A model generated the notes under the pieces. That model was not told the origin of the DNA. It made no database searches and saw only the letters and a list, made by a program, of their open reading frames with translations. Both the position numbers and the translations under genes were made by a program. Below are positions 11,841 to 21,616 of a stretch of DNA of 64,000 bases, piece by piece. Positions within the stretch are counted from its first letter, which is position 1; the number at the start of each line of letters is the position of its first letter. The DNA is from Sclerotinia nivalis (Eukaryota; Ascomycota; Leotiomycetes; Helotiales; Sclerotiniaceae): the NCBI GenBank assembly GCA_029531795.1, contig JAPEIS010000002.1, forward strand, positions 1,488,001 to 1,552,000, given 5' to 3'.

Positions 11841-11845
11841 ATCTA
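11841..11845. repeat. Target-site duplication of element B, left copy (ATCTA)
   Basis: ATCTA directly abuts the left end of element B. The same five bases abut its right end at 18594-18598. Five bp is the usual duplication for Ty3/gypsy integration. Confidence 0.85.
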
Positions 11846-12008
11846 TATCACGGTGAGGGAAAAGGTATGTATAGGTTTGATCTATTGTTGTACTACGAGG
11901 AGGAGAAGAAGATCAAGGAGGTGATCTGACTATATAAAAGTGAATGTATGTATGTATACCTAAGGTACACATAATCATATGTAAATAAAGGGAGATAAAC
12001 CTGTAACA
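11846..12008 (-). repeat. 3' LTR of element B (163 bp)
   Basis: Left-hand LTR on the plus map. On the minus strand it starts TGTTACAGG and ends CCGTGATA. It is directly preceded, in element orientation, by a purine-rich tract resembling the polypurine primer of plus-strand synthesis. It is the most AT-shifted of the three family members. Confidence 0.92.
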
Positions 12009-12022
12009 GTATCCCCTCCTCA
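12009..12022 (-). promoter_or_regulatory. Polypurine tract of element B
   Basis: The minus strand reads GAGGAGGGGATAC immediately before the 3' LTR. This is the expected position and composition of the primer for plus-strand DNA synthesis. Confidence 0.6.
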
Positions 12023-12339
12023 AGAAACCTATTTGACCCCAAATGGACATTAAAAAATAAAGAAAAATAAAGAAAAAATACAGATCTTTTTTTTCAATTA
12101 AATCTCTAAACAAAAATGTATGATATTTCCTAATAATATTATATCTTTTATTATTATAACATATAATATACCTTTAAGTGAAACGAACAATCTTGATGCA
12201 AATAGATTTTTGTAGAGTGGGTATAGCAATTGTATTGTATGATTCCGATTACAAATTCTGTGATTCCGATTGTAATATAGTAGTGTCGGGGTGTTTTAGG
12301 ATTTAAACTAGCAGCCCTGGTTTCTTTAGATAAAAGCAA

Positions 12340-15300
12340 TGATATTCGATAAGAATTTTCTTGTTACCCTTTAAATCATTAGCTAATTGCCAAGTTGGTG
12401 TGTAATGTCTTCATTTAACCAAATAATGATAGCCATCCTTATTGTAATTATCTAGAACTCCTTCAAATATCTATTTCTGAACAAACTCATCCTTATCATC
12501 ATTCCACTTCAAAATTCTATCCCGTATAGTTAGGGATTCTGATTCGTTAATCGTTGTTTAAATCGGGAAGTGAGGATTAGTATGAGCTGGAAATAAAAGA
12601 GAATGATAGAAAACAGGGAAGATTTTAATGTTCTCAGGCAATTGAATAAGACAAGTATGAGGATAAACTTTGATAATCTTGTAAGGGCTGATTCATTTAT
12701 CATCCAGTTTTTTTGTTTTGTACAAAGTCTTTATATTCTTGATATTAACAAAGATTTTCTGATCAATCGTATAACAAGGTGAGTCAGAGCAATAGCGGTT
12801 AGTATAATCCTTATAAATAGCAATTATTTGTTATACAAAAGCCCAAAATTGCTCCAAGATATATTCTATACAATCTGCAATTCTATTATCTTTAAAGAAT
12901 TCCTGTTTTTGTATTAGAGTTATATTCGGTGGGTAAGGTTTACTAAACTCAATGTTTAGGTATAGATTAAAACTGTAATTGATAAAGAAAAACAAACAAC
13001 CAATTATTTCAAAAACCAAATTATTAAATGCAAATTTGGTTAAGGGTAGTTAATTCAATTAATTATCTTGATGATAATTAACAAAAGCTTATAAATACTA
13101 CTCCAAAACCGAATTAATATACTCAATCTAACCATCTGTTTGAAAATGAAAAACTGAAGAATATTTTAAGGTAACTCCCAATCGCTCCGAGAGTTGTAAC
13201 CAGAAACCTGATACGAATTGCGTTTCTCGATCGGAAATGATATTATCCGGAAGTCCATGAAGTGTATAGACACAACTGATAAAAGTATCGATTAATTCCT
13301 CTATTATTAGTGTATGTATATTGATAAAATATTTCATTTTGATTAGTTTGTAGATTATTATCAAAATATATTTATAGATAGAATTATAATGAATATAATC
13401 CGGGAGTAGTGTAATATAGTCGATTGAGATATCAGACTATATATGAAAAGGGATAGGCAGCGGTTTCAGAAATCCGGGAGGCACCGATTTGAACGATTTG
13501 GTACGAGTACAAAGTTCGCAGGTTTTCATATAGGATGCGATTTCCAAATACATGTTAAGCTATTAGTATGTACGAAAGACAAGATCGATTGTTTTAGTTC
13601 GACCAGGATGGCCGACAGGATCAGAAGAATGAGTTCGATAGATAATTTGGAGTTTGAGCTTATCGTTTGGTGGAATCCAAATTTTATCTTGATAGTAAAT
13701 TCTATTATTTTGGATCGAACAATCTTGTATAACGATCCGGAGGGTTTTACGATGTTCTTTTGACTATTTAATCATCGATGGATTGTTAAAAGTAGAGATA
13801 AGTTGATCTGCAATATCGGATCTAGTATACGCTGTATCGATTAAGGCATCAATTGGTTGATCGTGGAGTGGTACTATTGTTTCCATTGATGCCAAATTGA
13901 TATGTTCAATCAAATCCTTATAAAGGTCGTCATCAAAACGGTTTTGAGGAAGGACAACGCGTTCTTAATTCTTTAGACGTTCATCGTTTGGATCAGAGCG
14001 ATACGGTTGATCTTCGTGTTTTCTATTTAGTGCGTTTGGTCGAATAGTTTTGTTTCCTGATTGATAGACTATACGGAAATTATATTGAGATAGAAATTCA
14101 GATTATTATATTTGCTGTTGATTGAGAGCTTTTGTAGTTATAAAATATTCGAGGTTCTTATGATCAATGAGAATCTCGAATTCCTTTTGTGAACCTTAGA
14201 GTTCTGGATGTTATTCTTTTATTGCTTTAATAATAGCAAATAGTTCTTTATTGTAGATTTTATAATTGTATTCCATTGTTGTATGTTTAGATGAAAAATA
14301 AACGACTGAATGCAAAACGTTATCATTATTGTATTGCGAGAGAATTCCTTTTGAAGCCTAATCGGAAATATCGATTTCCAAAACAGTTTTCCGCTTGTAA
14401 TCAAAGTATACCAAAACCGGCGTTATTGTGAAAGCTCTTTTTAAGGCATCAAAAGCCTTTATATAATCTACAATTCAATCCCATGTAATATTCTTTTGTA
14501 AGAGATCATTAAGAGAGTGACAAATCTTTGAAAAATCTTTTATAAAACGTCAATAGAAATTAACGAAATCGAGAAATCGTTATAAATCCTTTATATATAA
14601 AAGCAATTCCCAAAATGTAATAACTGTAACTTTTTCTTAATCCATTTCGATATCTTCGATTGTAATGATAAGATCCAAATACTTTGTCTTCGTAATTTCG
14701 AATTTGTATTTGTTAATATCAATCTATAATCCAGTATTCATTAATTTTTGAATTATTTAGCGGATATGTTTTTTATGCTTTACAGGATTATCGGAGTAGA
14801 TTAGAATATCATCGAGATATACAGTGCAATATTTGTTCAATTTGTCGAAAAGTATATGATTGATATAATATTGGAACGATGTAGGTGTATTGTAAAGATC
14901 GAAAGGTATAACTAGAGATTCAAAAAAACTAAAACGAGTAATGAATGTAGTTTTCTATTCATCCCCTTCGACGATTCGTAATTTGTTAAATACTGCAATA
15001 ATATTAAGCTTAATATAAATTTTTGTATTGCAAAGAGTGTCCAATATTTTACGAACGATGGGTAATGGATAATGATTTTTTATAATAATGTTATTTAGTC
15101 CTCGATAATCTTGACAAATACGGACCCCCCCTCCCGGCTTGACAGCTAATAACAAAGAAAAAGCGCATCGCAATCTCGATTCCTAAATGAACCCCTTGGA
15201 AAAATTATCATTAAACCATTTATACATTATTACCAACTTTATTAATGATAAAAAACGGTTTTTGAAATAAGATGGCTTTTTACCAAACATCAACTCAATT

Positions 15301-16760
15301 TTGTGATTCCAGATTCGACGAAACAACAATTTATCTGTATAATGTAGAAAAAAAACAGGAAGTTTGTTTTATAACTATATAAAAAACCTTTATCATATTT
15401 GATCATCATTAAGGAGAGGTTTACCAATTAAAAATTTATCGATATCAGTCTTAGAGACCTTTTGCAAATAAAGCGGCTTGTAATAATCGTATATAAAATC
15501 ATAAAGTTGCAATGAGATTCTAAAGAGCATCTCTATTATATTGCCTTACCTTTATAAAATCGATCGAAAATCCCCTTCTGTAAATATCAAGGATAATATA
15601 GTTTATTGTAGATGATCTTGTTTAATAGTTTTCTATATAGTATTCAATTCATTCTATATTAATCGGATAGCCCGAACGTTATCTTGTTGATAAAACGAAA
15701 CAAAGCTAGAAGTTTACAATTAACGAATATCATCTATATTTGGACTTGTATCTTTGTAAATAGGCATAGGGAGTTCCTCAACAGAAAGTGGGGGCAAACG
15801 GTTTTTTGGATTGTGAATAGACTGATACCGATCTGTAATCTTTAAGATCGATTTTGGATACGAACAATTGGGAATCATTTGTACTTGATTATTTGGTTCT
15901 CCGTAACGCTTTGTTCGATAATGATTCATACTAGACGTTAGACCTTGTTGAAATTCGAGGTCAATAGAAGAATCGTCAGATTGTAATATATAACCTTCGT
16001 CTAGTATCTCTTCAATAGAAGGTTTTTTATAAGAAGTTCTTTTAAAAATAGAAAGTGTTTGAATAAATGAATAATCGATATCGTCCTTTAGACATTCCTC
16101 AACATATGGAGAGCAGTATTTATAAATTATATATTTAGCTTTTATATCAAAATCGGTAAGGAATTTATTTAAAGATTCGATAGCATCAACGATCTATTAT
16201 AGAATAACTTTTGCTAAATCTTCTTGTTCCTTAATCGAAGATGGAATCGTTAATACAGTAACTGGCTTTGAATCATAACATACCAAGCAATTGGAAGTAT
16301 AGTAATTTGAAAAGAATGTTAAACTCATCTCCATCCAATTGATAATGGGATTGTAGTGTTGTAATTATAGTAAACCAAAGATTAATAGTGTCTTTGATGA
16401 AAGTTGAATGATATAAAAGGATTAATATTCATAATAATCCTTTATAGCAATTTCTATTACAAAATATTCTGTAATTCTGTCGGCGATCTTTTTATCGATA
16501 AGTCGGAGTTCGCGAGGGTGAAGTAAAAGTTATATTTCAATATTGTGTTTAGAAGCAAAAGAACGATCAGCAAAAGCTTCTCTAGAGTATCCATTATCAA
16601 TAAGATTTGTAACAATAAAGGGATTTTCATATACAGGGAACATAATAGTTTTAACGAGTAAAGATTTGTTATTTATAGAGTTGAATTGTAATGATTTATA
16701 TTTATTCATTCTTCGATTTATCATCTTGCCCTTAGTATTCCTTTATAAGCGATTTTTTGT
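12340..16760 (-). pseudogene. Element B pol remnant (PR, RT, RNase H, integrase, chromodomain)
   Basis: Protease at 16530-16724 reads LIDNGYSREAF (D-N-G for D-S/T-G). RT has PGGGVRICQDYRGLN at about 15100 and an intact YLDDILIYS at about 14800. RNase H follows (about 13950-14400). The integrase HHCC domain (GHPGRTKTIDL) lies at about 13600 and the core at 13128-13440, with ISDRETQFVSGFW. The third catalytic Glu survives, although the adjacent Gln codon is now a stop. The C-terminal chromodomain (about 12340-12500) reads IFEGVLDNYNKDGYHYLVK, then PTWQLANDLKG and ILIEYH. Many stops show it is dead. Confidence 0.85.
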
Positions 16761-16799
16761 AAAAATTAATCTTTTCTTTATTCGGGATTTTCCTTGACT

Positions 16800-18151
16800 A
16801 AACTGGGTATAAAGATAATCTCCTCTAACTCGATATAGCTTTGCCATTGTACCTGATTCAAATGTTATTGGCTTTGTACCCAATTACCAGTATATCCTTC
16901 TCGAAATCCATTACGATTATTATTAAACCTATTAACGTTTCGAAAAGCCGGAACGGTAGCATATTGATCAGGGGCCGGATTAGTTGAAACAGCGGTATTG
17001 CAATTGGAAAAAATATTAACAGAAGTTTGTTTGCCAAAAAGAAGATTACCATTGATATTATAAATAGTATAACAATCAATCTGAAGATAACCGATTCTAT
17101 TATAACAATTGCAAGAAATTACAGGATTAAATTTCTTTTTCTTATTTTGCGGATCCCTTTTCTATTATCCCTTTTATTTCATTATATCGAAGTCTATAAA
17201 ATCATCATCAGCAACAAATGCTTTACCAGAATTTTTATTATAATATTCAGCGTCACAAAGATTCTGACTCCAAGTAGAGAATTTCTTTTGCTAATCATCA
17301 ATATCATCAACTATACAAAGATTCGAATCACCAATAACCAAAATTCGAAGGAGAACCGTAACCTTTTGCTTCATCGCATTAATAATCTCGCAATCAAACT
17401 TATAACAAAAGTTAACAAGATGAAACAATATAGAAAAGAAAACCGAAAAGGATTCTTTTAAACCCATAAAAAGTTTATCGAATTTAAACAAGACTTCCCT
17501 TTCGATATCCACAGAGATATATAATTTGTCCAATTTGGCCAAAAACGAAACAGCAGAATCGAAACAAATGAGATCGTCAACGAATCTAATAATATCCGTA
17601 ATACACTCTTATCACACTTGACCATCGAAAAGATTAATAACATAACTAATCTTCTTTTGTTCGAAAGCAAAAAGTTGTAAATCGATTATCCAATAGAATT
17701 ACAAACCCAATTTCCAAAACTGATAATCCTCTTGTCGAACAAGAATATTAGATCTTTCGTTTTTAAAAACAAATGGGTCTTTCTAAATTTAGCAGAGAAT
17801 GATCGGTTTCTGATTAATGATAGCATTATCGATATCCAGCTGAACTTGTTTGCTGGTTAGAATGCAAAGAAGCTCGATATTTTCCGTTTTGAATTTCTCG
17901 ATCTTATTTGTTTGAGTAGCGATATAAATAGCTTGAATAGTAAAACGATCTTCGATAATAGAGAAAATATAATTCAGATAAATAGTTTGTTTGTTAGGAT
18001 CGATAACGAGATTTGGTATCACTAAAGTATCCAATTCTACTAGGATTTGTATAATAGTAGATTATTGATTAAAGATTCGTTGGATTTCGATATGAATTCC
18101 TTCGATAGAAATAAGAGTCGTATTATCAGTAGATATAGAACTAGAAACCAT
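16800..18151 (-). pseudogene. Element B gag remnant
   Basis: Starts at the ATG at 18149-18151 (MVSSSIST), 280 bp inside the 5' LTR. It reads with few interruptions to about 17790 and then in pieces to about 17290. The position between the 5' LTR and protease and the general composition fit gag. I could not recognise an intact zinc knuckle. Some pieces are separated by frame breaks or stops of the C-to-T type. Confidence 0.55.
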
Positions 18152-18430
18152 TGTAAAAAGAATTACAATTGTACAAAGTAATCGATAAGGAATTTGCGAT
18201 TATACAAAGCAATCAAAAACAAATACAGAAGTCTACGAATAAATACAATCGCATAAAAGCAATCAGGGATCAAAAGCTACACAAAAACAGATAAGAAACG
18301 AGACTACACAAAAGCAAACGAGTTACAACGGCACAAAAGCAATCGAAAACAGACACAGAAGTCTGCAAATGATTTGGCAAGGCCAGATCACTTCGTAAAA
18401 TGACGGAGCCTTTGAAAAGGTAGTACAAAC

Positions 18431-18593
18431 TATTACGGTGAGGGAAAAGGTATGTATAGATTTGATCTATTGTTATACTACAAGGAGGAGAAGAAGATCA
18501 AGGAGATAACCTGACTATATAGAAGTGAATGTATGCATATATGCCTAAGGTACACATGATCACATACAGGTGAAGGGAGATGAACCCGTAACA
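18431..18593 (-). repeat. 5' LTR of element B (163 bp)
   Basis: Right-hand LTR on the plus map. On the minus strand it starts TGTTACGGG and ends CCGTAATA. Same length as the LTR at 11846 and the LTR of element E. Mismatches to either are transitions only. Confidence 0.92.
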
Positions 18594-18598
18594 ATCTA
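18594..18598. repeat. Target-site duplication of element B, right copy (ATCTA)
   Basis: Matches 11841-11845 exactly and directly abuts the right LTR. Confidence 0.85.
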
Positions 18599-19390
18599 AA
18601 TCAACGATTTCGATTCTATATCAATTACTATCAAGACAATTGATCGGAATTTTTGTATATGATGGATTATGTGTAATTTATTATACCCCACGAAAGTTTA
18701 GGAATATCCCTTTTCGAGTTTCAAAACGGATATTCTCCAACCACTTTCTTCGATTGGGATAGATCCTTTTTCAAAACCCTTTATACAACTATAGAAAAGT
18801 TGAACTATATTAATATATAGTTTTTTTCTAAACGTATATATAAGGTTTGGAAGGTAGCTAAAGATATTCTTTCTAAGGTCCAATAAAAGAAGGTAAAGGA
18901 TATCGATTGTTATCGACAATTTATCGATTTTCAAATAAGAGATGAAGTGTATATAACTACTAGAAACTTTATTACAAAAAGATCTAGTTGCAAATTCGAT
19001 TTATAGATGGCTGGATTATACTATATACTCGAAAAAATCGGTCATTCGTATCGATTGGATCTTCTTGAAAGTATACAAGTCCATAAAGTCTTTTCCCTTG
19101 ATAAACTACGAAAAGCTATAGGAAATCTAGTTCCCGAATAATATATCGAACCTTTTTTATCTATTATAGTAACAGCAAATGCAGAATTCGAAATACAACA
19201 GATCCTAGTATCGAAACTCCTCCGCGGATAGATCCGATACAAGGTAAAATGGGTAGGATACGACGACGATTCTGTATGATATTATTATTTCGATATCATA
19301 TATATTCTGTATAAGATATAGGAGTTCTATATTCAATATCCTAAAGCTGTAAGACTTCTTAATCACCTTCCTGAATGGATAAGAGCTTAG
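18594..19390 (+). pseudogene. Element D pol, 3' portion (integrase C-terminal half and chromodomain)
   Basis: Reading from 18599 in the frame used before element B gives the rest of the integrase: INYYQDN, then PHESLGISPFEFQNGYSPTT and FFDWDR. This is the conserved segment after the catalytic Glu region in gypsy integrases. Further on, EIQQILVSKLLRG and IRYKVKWVGYDDDSV (about 19180-19260) form a chromodomain, followed by YPKAVRLLNHLPEWIRA and a stop at 19388-19390. About nine in-frame stops are present. The continuity proves that B interrupted D. Confidence 0.87.
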
Positions 19391-19677
19391 AAGAATAGTA
19401 ACAACGATTACGATGAATTCGCAAATGGTAAATCTATAAATAGAACCACAAAACAGAATTATTTGTTTACTCTCCTTTCCTTCGAAAAAGAGATTGCATT
19501 TAAATTATAATTCACTTTAAAAAATCATCTATTGTTGTTTTTGCTTTTTCTATTATTTGTTTACTTGCTTTGATTTTTATCCTACTCTTCCTCTTTCCTT
19601 ACTATTATTCTATTCAACATACAATAACTATATTTCCATAAAACCAATTCAATTTACTAAAAAATATCTTTTTCATT

Positions 19678-20805
19678 ATGAATTTTCTAGAAAGTCTATT
19701 CAGTTCGCCTTGAAGAGCTACTACAGTTTCGTCCTCAAACAATCCCGCCGATAATCGCTCCTTTCCTTCCACCTCTCCCCCTTCGAAACTTGTTATACTT
19801 TCTTTTATAATAGAAAATACTAGTTGCTGTTCTTCTAAACGAAAAAAGAGCTTCCAAATAATCGCATCTCCGAACAGCGAAGAAATATATTTCTTCAATA
19901 TCATCGACTTTATCGAAAATCATCTAGATATACCTATCGCCGATATAGTACAAATAATCGATATAGCCAAAACACAAGCTATGCAAACTAATACCGATCT
20001 CAAAGATTTTACCCATCGCCTTGACGTATTCGAAAGAACAAGACAATTTTATAAACAGTTGGATATAACGAAAAAGGATACGAACGAAAAGCATACGAAA
20101 TTCATCGAAATGATTGGTAGAGGCAAACGCATAAGGCTCGATATCGGACTCTCGCAGAAAAGGCTAGCCACCTGCATTCAAAGCAGAACATTAGCTTTAA
20201 AACTGTTTATTGAAATTCATCCAAAATAACAAACAAATACTACTCTCATATCCAAACTTGTTTATATCGTAATCACAACGACCAACAGTATTAATATATA
20301 CCAAACCCTGAATACTACTATCATCAAGCGTTTTCAACAATACGATTACAAAAATGAGAGCAATAGAAATCGAATTCCGGAACCCGTTACGATTGATATG
20401 AAGCATACACAGACACTCGTCAATTCCAAAAATGACGTCCCCCGCCCCTCCTGTACCCTTTCCTTTATGAAAAATAAAGGATTTACTATACTGCTTTGTA
20501 ACCTCCTCGGAAAATACAAAAAAAGAGAAATTGATACTACATCAAATCGATTTAACAATAAACCTTTTCGTCATCGCAATACCATTACATTAAATATAGT
20601 ATTCAATATATTGGATTATATATGTAAAACCAGATAATCCACGAAAACCCCTTCAACTCCAATAAAAAAGGCCTTCGCAAAACCTATCGAAATCGAAAAC
20701 GACAACAACAATTCCATCCCCAACATATTACAAAAGAAGACAAAAGCTGTATTGATGAAACAAGAACCTGTTTCGCCAGTACGAAAGGTTAAAAGGAAGA
20801 TTTGA
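19678..20805 (+). pseudogene. Degenerate open frame of unknown function downstream of element D pol
   Basis: One frame of 376 codons from an ATG at 19678 to a TGA at 20803-20805, interrupted only by TGA at 19711, TAA at 20227 and TAA at 20635. Each stop can come from CGA or CAA by a single C-to-T change. The hypothetical product is hydrophilic, Ser/Thr- and Lys/Arg-rich, with a basic C-terminal cluster (PVRKVKRKI). I recognise no domain. It starts about 290 bp after the D integrase stop, in a different frame. It could be an extra ORF of element D, the gag of a further truncated element, or a captured gene. Confidence 0.45.
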
Positions 20806-21616
20806 AGATAAGCCTGTTTTCTTTGAAAAAGGGATGATATGACGATCCTGTTATTCTATTATACCATAAATACCTTAAACCATTCTTTCGGTTTTTGATC
20901 CCCTTCGAAGGGACCAAAATGCCTCAGGTTATTATTTCATTTATTTCACCCTGTATTCGCTTAAGGCTTTGGTCCCCTCCGAGGAGACCATAAAAGGCTC
21001 AACTCTATTGTATTTGATACGGTAGTTTGTTATTCTCTAGTATAGATTAATTGATTCATTCTATCATGCCTTGAATTAAGACCATCGTCACAGCTGAAAA
21101 GTTTCGTTTTTAAATCCTATAGATAATAAGAACGATCGATTAATCAATAAAACGCGATAATAAACATGTTTTTCGAAAAATTGAATTCTTCGATAATGTT
21201 GTGTGAACTATATGCATGATATTGAAGTGCGATGTACTTGGCTCACCGCCCGGCTATCACACATCACGTGTAGCAAGCTGACATAATTCTATTTACGGCA
21301 TATGCAAGTAATGTTTATAGATCCATCCAACCCCCGAAAAACAACCCCGAATTTCTCAGCACGAAGTACAAAGTATTGGTAACACTACTAACTTTGAACC
21401 AGTACGTTCTTTACCAAGGGCTGTTATTCTTTTGGAAGTGTTTGTACTTTGGGTAGAACGCCTTGATGTGGCGACGGGTATTTGCGAGAATGGGAATATT
21501 CACGGTGAGTGCTACGTTTTAACAGATTCGCTGATGTTCTAATCAGGTTGAGTACCGTAAAGCAGAGGCGAATATATTACTGATCTCGAGATTCAGACAC
21601 ACTAGTATCGAAACCT
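20806..21616. other. End of the repeat block and transition to gene-type DNA
   Basis: Holds two palindromes (20893-20919 with a perfect CCCTTCGAAGGG core; 20969-20993, GGTCCCCTC/GAGGAGACC). From about 21.2 kb composition shifts toward that of the gene region. No LTR for element D was identified here. The last few hundred bases are presumably the promoter of the next gene. Confidence 0.5.
20893..20993. repeat. Two GGTCCC-type palindromes
   Basis: TTTTGATCC...GGACCAAAA at 20893-20919 and TTTGGTCCCC...GGAGACCA at 20969-20993. Both are inverted repeats of the same consensus seen twice at 9339-9398. Confidence 0.65.

Larger units (their letters stand above)
8907..11845 (+). mobile_element. Element D, left part: Ty3/gypsy pol, split by element B
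   Basis: Plus-strand retrotransposon lacking its 5' LTR, gag and most of protease. It begins beside the family C LTR and contains the protease-RT linker, reverse transcriptase, RNase H and the first part of integrase. It stops inside the integrase core at 11845, where element B is inserted. The pol frame resumes at 18599 without shift: insert plus duplicated target is 6753 bp, an exact multiple of three. Confidence 0.88.
8970..11845 (+). pseudogene. Element D pol, 5' portion (protease tail, RT, RNase H, integrase N-terminal half)
   Basis: The region after protease (about 8970-9200) survives in another frame. The RT frame at 9686-10540 is open and well preserved: conserved KGFIETSFS, HFCIDFRYLN, TKLDIRQAFHRI, LLFGLINNPATYQ, the catalytic AYLDDILIYS at about 10192, and the RNase H junction after FLRFYNFYRCFI. 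RNase H (about 10540-11000) is broken by stops. The integrase HHCC domain is at 11213-11521 (YFWKGIANYIDQYVDNCTTCH). In the core the first Asp has become Asn (SINF), while the second Asp (SDKNPQF) and the Glu (QTEIMN) remain. RT is the only domain that still looks potentially intact. Confidence 0.85.
11846..18593 (-). mobile_element. Element B: complete, RIP-degraded Ty3/gypsy chromovirus
   Basis: A 6748-bp element bounded by two 163-bp LTRs (11846-12008 and 18431-18593) and an ATCTA duplication. Minus-strand order: 5' LTR, gag (ATG at 18151), protease (about 16600), reverse transcriptase (about 14650-15300), RNase H, integrase (about 12800-13700), chromodomain (about 12340-12500), polypurine tract (complement of 12009-12022), 3' LTR. 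The LTRs differ at 20 of 163 positions, all transitions, with no indels. It is inserted inside the integrase of element D, so it is the younger of the two. Confidence 0.93.

Noticed and set aside
13443..13763. 106-codon plus-strand open frame
   Set aside because: Antisense to the integrase of element B; no domain of its own.
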